Positions 38,758-47,260 of a stretch of DNA of 64,000 nucleotides are shown here, one piece after another. Numbering within the stretch: position 1 is the stretch's first letter; each line of letters begins with the position of its first letter. The notes beneath the pieces are model-generated. The model had not been told where the DNA came from, made no database searches, and saw only the letters and a program-made list of their open reading frames with translations. This stretch comes from Amycolatopsis japonica. GTDB lineage: Bacteria; Actinomycetota; Actinomycetes; Mycobacteriales; Pseudonocardiaceae. The translations under genes and the position numbers were made by a program. The DNA lies in the NCBI RefSeq assembly GCF_000732925.1, contig NZ_CP008953.1, forward strand, positions 4,588,001 through 4,652,000. Direction: 5' to 3'.

Positions 38758-38804
38758 GTCCCCTCCGAGGTAGACAGCGTGGTCCACAGTGAACAGGAGA
38801 AGCG

Positions 38805-40133
38805 ATGCGGAAATCGCGGTGGATCGGCGTGGGACTCACTGTCTCAGCGCTGGTCCTTTCGGGCTGCTCGGCAGGCCCCGCCGGAACGAACGTCGCGCAG
38901 GACACCAAGGCGCCGTTGGAACTGTGGACCCGGACGACCCCCGGCGGCGCCGGCGAACAGGCCACCAAGCGGCTCGCGGAAGCCTTCGAGAAGGCCACGG
39001 GATTCAAGGTGCAGGTCACCGCGATCTTCGACGACTTCGAGACGAAGCTCGCCCAGCGCGCCGCCCAGCGCGACCTGCCGGACATCGTGATGAACGACGT
39101 CACCCAGGTCGGCACACTGAAGAGCCAGGGTCTCGTGCGTGAGATCGAACAGGGCAAGATCAAGCACGCGTCGGAGCTCACCGAGCAGGCGCTGAAGTCC
39201 AACCAGACCCCGGACGGCAAGCTGTACGGCCTGCCCTACAGCGCGCAGGCTTCGGCGCTGCTGATCCGCAAGGACTGGCGCGAGAAGCTCGGCAAGGGCG
39301 TCCCGCAGAACTGGGCCGAACTGGCGGACCTCGCCAAGGCCTTCACCACCGGCGACCCCGACGGCAACGGGAAGAACGACACCGCGGGCCTGAACGCGAC
39401 GCTGTCGACCAAGCGGGGTTACGCCTCCTGGTACTTCTCGAACTTCCTGTGGGCCGCGGGCGGCGACTTCATCACCGAAACCGGTGGCGGCAAGTACAAG
39501 CCGGCGATGAGCACCCCCGAATCCGTGGCCGCGGTGCAGTGGTTCCGCGACCTCGGTTGCAAGGACAACGTGATCCAGCCCGGTTCGGTCACCATGCCGA
39601 CCCCGGCGACCAACGAGACCTTCGAAGCGGGCAAGGCCGGGATGTACGTCGTCGGCCCGTACCTGCTGCCGCGCTTCGACAAGTCGCTCGGCAAGGACAA
39701 GTACGAGGTCGTCCCGATGCCGAAGGGCGCCAAGAACGCCGACGTCCTCGCCGAGGGTCTGTCGATCTTCATGATGGCCGGTTCGCCGAACCAGGCGGGG
39801 CAGGACGCGTTCGGTGACTTCGCGATCTCGGCCGACGGCCAGAAGATCGGCATGGAAGGCGAGTCGGCCTTCATCGTGCAGCTCCCGGTGAACAAGAACG
39901 TCGACATCACCCAGGTCCGCTCCGACCCGCGGTGGAAGACCTACGCCGAGATCTACGCGAAGTCCGGCCACTACGCGCCGTCCATCCCGAACTGGACGCC
40001 GGTCCGCCAGGACACCGCCGACACGATCAGCGCGCTCGTCGCCGACTGCAAGCTCGATCTCAAGGCGGAACTGTCCAAACTCGACACCAAGCTCACCGCG
40101 ACCTTGCAGCAACAGGGGATCAGCGCCTCATGA
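38805..40133 (+). CDS. sugar ABC transporter substrate-binding lipoprotein
   Basis: 442-residue solute-binding protein, family 1. Signal with lipobox LVLSGCSAG, cysteine at residue 24. The mature part has FEKATGFKVQVTAIFDDFET and GLPYSAQASALLIRKDWRE, the two-lobe sugar-binding pattern. ATG 38805 follows AGGAG. It opens a six-gene operon-like run with two permeases, a fucosidase and a PL6 lyase, so its ligand is probably an oligosaccharide produced by the lyase; the exact sugar is unknown. Confidence 0.92.
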   Translation: MRKSRWIGVGLTVSALVLSGCSAGPAGTNVAQDTKAPLELWTRTTPGGAGEQATKRLAEAFEKATGFKVQVTAIFDDFETKLAQRAAQRDLPDIVMNDVTQVGTLKSQGLVREIEQGKIKHASELTEQALKSNQTPDGKLYGLPYSAQASALLIRKDWREKLGKGVPQNWAELADLAKAFTTGDPDGNGKNDTAGLNATLSTKRGYASWYFSNFLWAAGGDFITETGGGKYKPAMSTPESVAAVQWFRDLGCKDNVIQPGSVTMPTPATNETFEAGKAGMYVVGPYLLPRFDKSLGKDKYEVVPMPKGAKNADVLAEGLSIFMMAGSPNQAGQDAFGDFAISADGQKIGMEGESAFIVQLPVNKNVDITQVRSDPRWKTYAEIYAKSGHYAPSIPNWTPVRQDTADTISALVADCKLDLKAELSKLDTKLTATLQQQGISAS

Positions 40134-41086
40134 CCGTAGATCACGCCAAGCCGGCGGCCGTCGGCGCGGACCGTCCCGCCGTGAAGCGGACGCCCGCGCC
40201 GAAGGCCCGCAGGCGCAGCGACCGCGACGGGAAGTGGTGGACGCCGTGGCTGTTCCTGGCCCCCGCCCTCATCCTGTTCGTGTACTTCAAGTTCATCCCG
40301 ATGATCACCGCGGTGACGATGTCCTTCCAGGACGTCCAGCCGTACCTGGGCAACCAGTGGGTCGGCGGGCAGAACTACAGCACCGTCCTCGGTGACGAGG
40401 CGTTCCACTCCGCGATCTGGCACACCGTCGTGATCGCGGTCGGGCAGACCGCGGGGTCGATGATCATCGGCCTCGCGCTCGCCCTGCTGATGGAGGGCCA
40501 GAGCAAGCGGCTGAAGTTCCTGCGGTCGGCGGCCTTCCTCCCGGTGGTCGTGCCGATCGCGGTGGTCGCCGAGCTCTGGCGGATCATGTACCACCCGACC
40601 GAGGACGGGATGCTGAACTCCATCCTCGGCCTGGTCGGCCTTGGCCCGTCGGGATTCATCAACGATCCCGATTCGTCGATGATCTCGGTGATCATCACCG
40701 GGATCTGGCGCGGCGCCCCGTACGACATGATGATCTTCCTCGCCGGTTTGGCGGGTATCGACCGCGGCCTCTACGAAGCGGCCACTGTGGACGGTGCCTC
40801 CCGCTGGCGCAAGATCCTCCACGTGACGCTGCCGGGCCTGCGGTCGGTGTTCTCGATCCTGTTCGTCCTCGCGGCGATCCGCGGCCTGCGCGTGTTCACC
40901 GAGGTGTTCCTGCTGACCAACGGCGGGCCGAACGGCTCGACCGAGGTGGCGATGACCCTGATCTACAAACTCGGCCTGGAACAGAACCGGCTGGGCGTCG
41001 GTGCGGCGGGCGCGGTCCTGCTGTTCCTCGCGACGCTCGTGCTCACCCTGTTCGTCCAGGTGCTCCGACGGAGGCGAGACGCATGA
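40130..41086 (+). CDS. sugar ABC transporter permease (MalF-type)
   Basis: 318-residue inner-membrane permease with six hydrophobic segments after a charged cytosolic start (residues 1-35). EAA loop YEAATVDGASRWRKILHVTL. ATG 40130 overlaps the binding-protein stop as ATGA; the frame open upstream is a shadow. As in the first sugar operon, no ATPase is encoded nearby. Confidence 0.92.
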   Translation: MTVDHAKPAAVGADRPAVKRTPAPKARRRSDRDGKWWTPWLFLAPALILFVYFKFIPMITAVTMSFQDVQPYLGNQWVGGQNYSTVLGDEAFHSAIWHTVVIAVGQTAGSMIIGLALALLMEGQSKRLKFLRSAAFLPVVVPIAVVAELWRIMYHPTEDGMLNSILGLVGLGPSGFINDPDSSMISVIITGIWRGAPYDMMIFLAGLAGIDRGLYEAATVDGASRWRKILHVTLPGLRSVFSILFVLAAIRGLRVFTEVFLLTNGGPNGSTEVAMTLIYKLGLEQNRLGVGAAGAVLLFLATLVLTLFVQVLRRRRDA

Positions 41087-41949
41087 CCGCGGCCAACGAT
41101 TCGGCGCTCGGCCTCGACGCCGTCAAATCGCCGGGCGGACGGATCCTGAAGTTCGTCCTGTACGCCCTGCTGCTCCTGGTGTTCGCCGGGCCGCTGCTGG
41201 CGCTGCTGGTCAGCGCGTTCAACGACGTCTCCGATCCGACGGCGTTGAGCGTCGTCCCGTCCAGCCCGACCCTGGACAACTTCGGCATCGCCTTCGACCT
41301 GGGCGTGGGGATGTATCTCCTCAACTCGTTCCTGGTGGTCGGCTTCGGCCTCCTGCTGCAAGTCGTCATCTCGGTGCTGGCAGGCTACGCGTTGGCGCGC
41401 AAGAAGTTCCGGTTCATGACCTTCGTGCTGGTCGCGATCCTGGCGACGCTGATGCTGCCGGAGGAGATCCTCGCGATCCCGCTGTCGCTGATCCTGTCGG
41501 ATCTGCCGGTGGTGCACCTCAATCTGATCGGCAGCCTCGCCGGGATGATCGTGCCGCTGGGCGCGTGGGCGTTTTCGATCCTGGTGATGACCGAGTTCAT
41601 GAAGGACGTCCCCCGCGAACTCGAAGAGGCCGCGCGGATCGACGGCGCCGGTGATCTGCGGATCTTCGCGCAGATCATCCTTCCGATGTGCAAGCCCGCA
41701 CTCGGCGTGATCGGCGTCTTCGGCTTCACGATGATCTGGGACCAGTACCTGCTGCCGTTGCTGGTGTCGACCGACGCCTCGACCTACACCCTGCCGCTGG
41801 CCCTGCGGACCCTGCGGATCGACACGAACGTCACCCCCGGCGTGATCATGGCCGCGTCCCTGCTGGCGCTGCTCCCGTCGGTCGCCGCGTTCCTGTTCTT
41901 CCAGCGTTCGTTCGTCCGCGGCCTCGCCTCGGGCGCGCTCAAGGGCTGA
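41083..41949 (+). CDS. sugar ABC transporter permease (MalG-type)
   Basis: 288-residue partner permease, six hydrophobic segments, EAA loop EEAARIDGAGDLRIFAQIIL, C-terminal RSFVRGLASGALKG. ATGA overlap with the MalF-type gene. It completes the membrane part of the importer; an MsiK-like ATPase must come from elsewhere. Confidence 0.92.
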   Translation: MTAANDSALGLDAVKSPGGRILKFVLYALLLLVFAGPLLALLVSAFNDVSDPTALSVVPSSPTLDNFGIAFDLGVGMYLLNSFLVVGFGLLLQVVISVLAGYALARKKFRFMTFVLVAILATLMLPEEILAIPLSLILSDLPVVHLNLIGSLAGMIVPLGAWAFSILVMTEFMKDVPRELEEAARIDGAGDLRIFAQIILPMCKPALGVIGVFGFTMIWDQYLLPLLVSTDASTYTLPLALRTLRIDTNVTPGVIMAASLLALLPSVAAFLFFQRSFVRGLASGALKG

Positions 41950-41977
41950 CCCACCATCTGCAAGGAGCGATCCTGAA

Positions 41978-43279
41978 GTGAGTTCCACCGCCTGGTTCAC
42001 CCACGACCGGTTCGGGATGTTCGTCCACTGGGGACTGTATTCGCTGGCCGCCCGGCACGAATGGGTGCAGAACCACGAGAAGCTGACCGACGAGCAGTAC
42101 CGGGTCTACTTCGACCACTTCGAGCCGGACAAGTACGACCCGCGGTCCTGGGCGCGGGCCGCGAAGGCCGCGGGCATGACCTACGTCGTGCTGACCACCA
42201 AGCACCACGACGGTTTCTGCCTGTGGGACAGCGACCTCACCGACTTCAAGGTGACGAACACGCCGTACGGCAAGGATCTGCTCGGCCCGTTCGTCGACGC
42301 GTGCCGTGAGGAAGGCCTGAAGGTCGGCTTCTACCACTCGCTGATCGACTGGCACCACCCGGCTTTCCCCGTCGACGGCACCCATCCCCGCCGTGACGAC
42401 GCGGAGTACATCGCGGCGCACCAGTACGCCGACATCGCCGAGTACCGGCTCTATCTCCACGGTCAGGTGCGCGAACTGCTCACCCGCTTCGGCACGATCG
42501 ACTACCTGTTCTTCGATTTCTCCTACAAGGGCCGCAAGGAATGGTGGGGCGGCAAGGGACCGGACGACTGGGACTCCCCCGGCCTGCTCGCGCTGGTCCG
42601 CGAACTGCAGCCCGGCATCCTGGTCAACGACCGCACCGGGATCCCAGGCGACTTCATCACCCCGGAGCAGTACCAGCCGTCCGGCCCGATGACCCGCGAC
42701 GGTGTCCCCGTGGTGTGGGAGGCGTGCCAGACGCTGAACGGCAGCTGGGGTTACGACCGCGACAACCTCGACTACAAGAGCCCTGAGCTGCTCATCCGGA
42801 TGCTGGTCGACGGCGTGTCCAAGGACGGCAACCTGCTGCTCAACGTCGGCCCGAACGGCCGGGGCGAGATCGACCCCCGCGCGCACGAGGTGCTCGCCGA
42901 GCTCGGCCGCTGGATGGACCGGCACGAACGCTCCATCCGCGGCTGCGGTCCCTCGGAGTTCACCGCGCCCGCCGACGGCCGCTACACCCAGCGCGGCGAC
43001 CGGCTGTACCTGCACCTGTTCAGCTGGCCGATGAACCACGTCCACCTGCCCGGGCTCGCCGGGCGGGTGCGTTACGCCCACTTGCTCGACGACGCCTCGG
43101 AAATCCGGCAGGTGCACACGGATCCCGGGCAGACCGCGCAGAACACCCAGATGGGCGTGCAGCCGGAAGGCACGCTCACCCTGAAACTCCCCATCCGGAA
43201 ACCGGACACCCCGGTCCCGGTGATCGAACTGTTCCTGAGCACGGAAAGCCCCGCCGCCGAAACCCGCCCCACCGATTGA
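41978..43279 (+). CDS. GH29 alpha-L-fucosidase-like glycoside hydrolase
   Basis: 433-residue retaining alpha-L-fucosidase family protein. The N-terminal barrel shows FGMFVHWGLYSLAARHEW and VVLTTKHHDGFCLWDS, hallmark GH29 segments; the nucleophile Asp is probably the one in YLFFDFSYKG. A C-terminal beta domain begins near residue 335. There is no signal peptide, so it acts in the cytoplasm on imported oligosaccharides. GTG 41978 follows AAGGAG. Some GH29 members prefer other substrates, so fucose as the released sugar is likely rather than proven. Confidence 0.88.
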   Translation: MSSTAWFTHDRFGMFVHWGLYSLAARHEWVQNHEKLTDEQYRVYFDHFEPDKYDPRSWARAAKAAGMTYVVLTTKHHDGFCLWDSDLTDFKVTNTPYGKDLLGPFVDACREEGLKVGFYHSLIDWHHPAFPVDGTHPRRDDAEYIAAHQYADIAEYRLYLHGQVRELLTRFGTIDYLFFDFSYKGRKEWWGGKGPDDWDSPGLLALVRELQPGILVNDRTGIPGDFITPEQYQPSGPMTRDGVPVVWEACQTLNGSWGYDRDNLDYKSPELLIRMLVDGVSKDGNLLLNVGPNGRGEIDPRAHEVLAELGRWMDRHERSIRGCGPSEFTAPADGRYTQRGDRLYLHLFSWPMNHVHLPGLAGRVRYAHLLDDASEIRQVHTDPGQTAQNTQMGVQPEGTLTLKLPIRKPDTPVPVIELFLSTESPAAETRPTD

Positions 43280-43292
43280 GCACGGAGGCATC

Positions 43293-44735
43293 ATGGATCG
43301 CAGAAGGTTCCTCAGCGGCGCCACCCTCGGCGCCGCGCTGATCACCGTCCCCTGGGTCACCGCGGGCACGGCGTCGGCCAAGCCGAAGCGGCTCTGCGCC
43401 CTGAACGTCGGTTCGCTGACCGAACTGCAGAACGCGATCAACCAGGCGGTCCCCGGCACCGTCATCACGGTGAACGACGGCGCGTACACCGTGCCGACGG
43501 GCAAACCGATCAGCATCAAGGGCAGGCGCGGCACGAAGGACCAGCCGATCACCATCGTCGCCCAGACCCGCGGCGGGGTGACGTTCAACGGCGAGCAGAG
43601 CTTCGTCTTCGACGACTCCACCGGCGTCACGCTCAGCGGGTTCAATTTCCGGCAGAGCACCACGCTGGAGATCCCGGCGAACTGCTCCCGGATCCGCCTG
43701 ACCCGCAACGATCTCCAGTTCGCCGACCTCCCGGACCTGCACTGGGTGATGGTCCGCGCCGACTACAGCAAGATCGACCGCAACCACTTCCACCACAAGA
43801 CGACGCTCGGTGTCATGCTCTGCATCGAGGGCGCGGACGACGACAAGATGGCGACCGGCGTCCACGTCGTGCGGAACTACTTCTCCGACCACACCTTCTC
43901 CGGCGACAACGGCGGCGAGCCGATCCGGCTCGGCGTCAGCCCGCGCGCGCTCAGCACCGCCGGTGCCACGGTGGAGTACAACCTGTTCGAACGCGCGAAC
44001 GGCGACCCGGAGGCGATCTCGGTCAAGTCGTCGGGCAACTTCATCCGCAACAACACCATCCGGAACAGCCTCGGCGGCATCGTGCTGCGCCACGGCAACA
44101 AGACCGTCGTCGAATCCAACTTCATCCTCGGCGGCAAGGAAGGCATCCGGATCTACGGCAACGACCACAAGATCCTCAACAACTACGTCGCCGGGGTGTC
44201 CAGTACCGCGCTGGTCGTCGGCAGTGGCTCCGTCCGTGACCACTTCCCGGGTGAATCGAAGGAATCCCGGCGTGGCAACGACGCGGCGGACCGCGTGCTC
44301 ATCGCGCACAACACGCTGCTGAACAACGGCGGCACACTCGCCGGCGAGACCAAACGGACGATCGAACCGCGCGACTGCACGATCTCGGACAACCTCTTCG
44401 TCAGCGGCAGCGGCGACCTGGTCGCGATGAGCACCACGGGCAACTTCACCTGGTCCGGCAACATCCTGTGGGGTTCGGGCGGGGACGGCAACATCCCGGC
44501 GGGCACCTTCCGCCGGGTCGACCCGAAGCTCGTGCAGGGCACCGACGGCGTCTCGCGGCTCGCCGCGGGCAGCCCGGCGATCGACGCGGCGACCCTCTCG
44601 ACCGCGCCGGTCACGCTGGACATCGACGGTCAGTCCCGCGGCAGCCTGCGTGACGTCGGCGCCGACGAGTACTCGACGGCCGCCATCGCCAACCGGCCGC
44701 TCACCACCGCGGATGTCGGCCCCGCCGCTCCGTAG
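43293..44735 (+). CDS. secreted polysaccharide lyase family 6 (alginate lyase/chondroitinase B-like)
   Basis: 480-residue parallel beta-helix lyase. It opens with a Tat-type signal (MDRRRFLSGATLGAALIT), so it is exported folded. Key residues of chondroitinase B-type PL6 enzymes can be matched: calcium ligands and catalytic Lys in YNLFERANGDPEAISVKSSG, and the Arg-His pair in GGIVLRHGN. It cleaves uronate-containing polysaccharides by beta-elimination. With an oligosaccharide importer and an intracellular fucosidase around it, a fucosylated uronan such as a fucosylated glycosaminoglycan or algal polymer is an attractive but unproven substrate. The start follows the fucosidase by 13 bases. Confidence 0.9.
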   Translation: MDRRRFLSGATLGAALITVPWVTAGTASAKPKRLCALNVGSLTELQNAINQAVPGTVITVNDGAYTVPTGKPISIKGRRGTKDQPITIVAQTRGGVTFNGEQSFVFDDSTGVTLSGFNFRQSTTLEIPANCSRIRLTRNDLQFADLPDLHWVMVRADYSKIDRNHFHHKTTLGVMLCIEGADDDKMATGVHVVRNYFSDHTFSGDNGGEPIRLGVSPRALSTAGATVEYNLFERANGDPEAISVKSSGNFIRNNTIRNSLGGIVLRHGNKTVVESNFILGGKEGIRIYGNDHKILNNYVAGVSSTALVVGSGSVRDHFPGESKESRRGNDAADRVLIAHNTLLNNGGTLAGETKRTIEPRDCTISDNLFVSGSGDLVAMSTTGNFTWSGNILWGSGGDGNIPAGTFRRVDPKLVQGTDGVSRLAAGSPAIDAATLSTAPVTLDIDGQSRGSLRDVGADEYSTAAIANRPLTTADVGPAAP

Positions 44736-44757
44736 CGAGGCGGTCGACATCAGAGCC

Positions 44758-44795
44758 GGGCTCACGCCGGCGTCAGCCCACGCCGGCGTGAGCCC
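44758..44795 (+). terminator. 15-bp perfect hairpin between the PL6 and LacI genes
   Basis: GGGCTCACGCCGGCG (44758-44772) pairs with 44781-44795 around an 8-base loop. It starts 22 bases after the PL6 stop and may end that transcript or reduce read-through into the regulator. Confidence 0.65.
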
Positions 44796-44818
44796 CACCG
44801 CACCACCGAGGAGGAACC

Positions 44819-45856
44819 ATGGCGCAGCGTGCCGCGGGCTCGGCCACCCTGGCCGACGTCGCCCGCGAGGCCGGAGTGTCGCTCGCGACGGCGTCGAGGG
44901 CGCTCAACGGCGGGACCAGACAGGTCAGCGGCACCCTGCGCGAATCGGTGCTACGGGCCGCGGAACGCCTGCAGTACACGGCGAACGTGCCCGCGCAGGC
45001 GATGGCCCGCGGTCGCGGCAACGTCGTCGGGCTGCTGGTGCACGACATCGTCGACCCGTACTTCTCCTCGATCGCGTCCGGCGTCATGCGCGTGGCCGCC
45101 CGGCACGGGCTGACGGTCACCATCGCGAGCACCGAGAACCATCCGGAGAAGGAACTCGAGTACGTCACGACGCTGCGCGGGCAGCGGGCGCGAGCGGTCA
45201 TCCTCGCCGGGTCGCGTAACGAAGACAGTGCCCTGCAACGGAATCTGACCAAGGAGCTCAAGGCGTTCGAGGCCGCCGACGGCCAGGTCGTGGTGATCGG
45301 GCAGCGGAAGCTCCCCTTCGACACGGTCATGCTGGAGAACCGCGCGGGAGCGGCGGACCTGGCCGAACGACTCGCCCTGCTCGGGCACCGCGACTTCCTC
45401 GTCCTCGCCGGGCCGTCCGGCCTGCTGACCTCCCGGGACCGGGTGCTGGGTTTCCGTGACGGCCTCGCCCGGCAAGGCGTCCCCTTGCCCGAGAACCACG
45501 TGCTGCGCGCGGACTTCACCCGCGACGGCGGCTACGCGGCGATGGTGCGGGCGATCGAGAACGGCTTCCGCGGCTGCGTGTTCGCGGTCAACGACGTGAT
45601 GGCCGTCGGCGCGATGGCCGCCTGCCGCGACCGCGGGCTGCAGGTGCCCGCGCAGATCGCGATCGCCGGATTCGACGACATTATTACGTTGCGGGACATA
45701 AGGCCGTCGCTGTCCACTGTGCGCGTGCCGATCGAGCGCATGGGCGAACAGGCCCTCGACTTCATCCTCGACCACCGCGCGGACGGTCCCCGTGTCAAGC
45801 CGATCACCGGCGAGGTCGTGCTGCGGGAAAGCACTCAACCGTTGGAGGGAAAATGA
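44819..45856 (+). CDS. LacI-family regulator of the polysaccharide cluster
   Basis: 345-residue repressor. Helix-turn-helix LADVAREAGVSLATASRALN with hinge residues following; sugar-binding domain from VVGLLVHDIVDPYFSSI; the typical FAVNDVMAVGAMAACRDRG near residue 260. ATG 44819 has GAGGAGG upstream. It overlaps the isomerase gene by four bases. The palindrome AAGCGCTT before the transporter operon is a likely operator. Inducer unknown, probably an uptake product. Confidence 0.92.
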   Translation: MAQRAAGSATLADVAREAGVSLATASRALNGGTRQVSGTLRESVLRAAERLQYTANVPAQAMARGRGNVVGLLVHDIVDPYFSSIASGVMRVAARHGLTVTIASTENHPEKELEYVTTLRGQRARAVILAGSRNEDSALQRNLTKELKAFEAADGQVVVIGQRKLPFDTVMLENRAGAADLAERLALLGHRDFLVLAGPSGLLTSRDRVLGFRDGLARQGVPLPENHVLRADFTRDGGYAAMVRAIENGFRGCVFAVNDVMAVGAMAACRDRGLQVPAQIAIAGFDDIITLRDIRPSLSTVRVPIERMGEQALDFILDHRADGPRVKPITGEVVLRESTQPLEGK

Positions 45857-46614
45857 TCCGCCCGGGACTGTGTTCGGTGACGCTGCGACGGCTGGACGCC
45901 GACGAGGTCGCCTGTCGCGCCGAGAAGGCGGGACTGCAGGTGATCGAATGGGGTGCCGACGTCCATGTGCGCCCCGGTGACGACTGGGCGGCCGAGCGCG
46001 CGTTCGAGGCCATGGCACGGCACGGGCTGACCTGCGACTCCTACGGTTCCTACTTCCGCGCGACCCCGATGGAGGCCGGGAAGTTCGGCGAGATCGCCGC
46101 CACCGCGGTCCGGCTCGGTGCCTCGCGGATCCGGGTGTGGGCGGGGAAAGCGGGCTCCGAGGACGTCGACTCCTACGAGCGCGAGCAGATCGTCGCCGGG
46201 CTCCGCGAGGCCGCCGACGTCGCGAACGAACACGGTCTCGAAGTCGCGCTGGAGTTCCACGGCGGGACGCTGACCGACACCGCCGAATCGACCGTGCGGC
46301 TGCTCGAAGAGGTGGGCCGCGACAATCTCGGCACCTACTGGCAACCGCCGCAGGATCTGCCGGACGAGCAGGCGCTGGCGGGGCTGGAACTGGTACTCGA
46401 CCAGGTCCGCGCGGTGCACGTGTTCTCGTGGTGGCCCAGCAACGAGCGGCATCCGCTGACCTTCCGGACGGAGCTCTGGACACGGGCCTTCGGTCTGCTC
46501 GCCAAGGCGGGGCGACCGCTCGACGCGTTGCTGGAATTCGTCCCGGACAACGACCCGGACCTGATCCCCGGCGAGGCCGACTCGCTGCGGAAGCTGATCG
46601 AGGCGGGCGCGTGA
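45853..46614 (+). CDS. sugar phosphate isomerase/epimerase-like TIM-barrel protein
   Basis: 253-residue protein of the xylose-isomerase-like AP_endonuc_2 family. Divalent-metal ligands expected in VALEFHGG, GTYWQPP and the C-terminal LLEFVPDND region are present. Members epimerise or isomerise keto-sugars. It is coupled to LacI by ATGA and to the SGNH hydrolase by GTGA, so it processes sugars from this cluster. Exact substrate unknown; the family includes tagatose/psicose epimerases, inosose isomerases and dehydratases. Confidence 0.85.
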   Translation: MIRPGLCSVTLRRLDADEVACRAEKAGLQVIEWGADVHVRPGDDWAAERAFEAMARHGLTCDSYGSYFRATPMEAGKFGEIAATAVRLGASRIRVWAGKAGSEDVDSYEREQIVAGLREAADVANEHGLEVALEFHGGTLTDTAESTVRLLEEVGRDNLGTYWQPPQDLPDEQALAGLELVLDQVRAVHVFSWWPSNERHPLTFRTELWTRAFGLLAKAGRPLDALLEFVPDNDPDLIPGEADSLRKLIEAGA

Positions 46615-47243
46615 GGTTCACCGAGGCCGACCGCCTGCTGTTCGCCGGCGACTCCATCACCGATTCCAGCCGCGACCGCACCGATCCGGCGTCGCTCGGC
46701 AAGGGCTACGTCCGGCAGATCGCGGACCTCCTCGGCGACGGGCCGGAGGTGGTCAACCGCGGGATCAACGGCAACCGGATCTACGATCTCGAAGCCCGGT
46801 GGACCACCGACGTCCTCGCCGCGCGTCCCACGGTGCTGACGGTGAAGATCGGCATCAACGACACCTGGCGGACGTTCGACCGCGGCCTGCCGAGCCCGAT
46901 CGAGAAGTTCCGCGCCGCCTACTCCCGGCTGCTGGCCGGCGCGCGGCAGCATCTCCCGGCCGAGTTGTACGTGATCACACCGTTCCTGCTGCCGGTGGAG
47001 CCTGAGCAGCAGGAGTGGGTCGCAGATCTCGCGCCCCGCATCGAAACCGCGATCGACGTGGCGACCGAGTTCGGCGCGCGGCTGATCCGTGCGGATCTGT
47101 TCATGCCGCGGGCGGCCGCCGAGCACGGGGCGGCGACGCTGGCCCCGGACGGCGTCCACCCCAGCCCGCTGGGACATCGCCTGCTCGCCGAAGCCTGGCT
47201 CGCGGCCGCCGGGGCGCCGGTCCAGGAGGCACGGCTCCCCTAG
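46611..47243 (+). CDS. SGNH/GDSL-family esterase
   Basis: 210-residue hydrolase. Block I FAGDSIT with the nucleophile Ser, glycine of the oxyanion hole in VNRGINGN, block III IGINDTW, and block V DGVHPSPLGH with catalytic Asp and His. No signal peptide, so it probably removes acyl groups from imported oligosaccharides, as rhamnogalacturonan- or xylan-acetylesterase relatives do. GTG 46611 overlaps the isomerase stop; the long open frame before it is a shadow. Confidence 0.9.
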   Translation: MRFTEADRLLFAGDSITDSSRDRTDPASLGKGYVRQIADLLGDGPEVVNRGINGNRIYDLEARWTTDVLAARPTVLTVKIGINDTWRTFDRGLPSPIEKFRAAYSRLLAGARQHLPAELYVITPFLLPVEPEQQEWVADLAPRIETAIDVATEFGARLIRADLFMPRAAAEHGAATLAPDGVHPSPLGHRLLAEAWLAAAGAPVQEARLP

Positions 47244-47247
47244 CGGA

Positions 47248-47260
47248 TACAGTTGCGTCC
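47248..47260 (+). promoter_or_regulatory. leaderless -10 box of the kinase gene
   Basis: TACAGT (47248-47253) ends seven bases before GTG 47261, the spacing of a leaderless promoter, so the kinase may have its own transcript despite the 17-base gap from the esterase gene. Confidence 0.45.
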
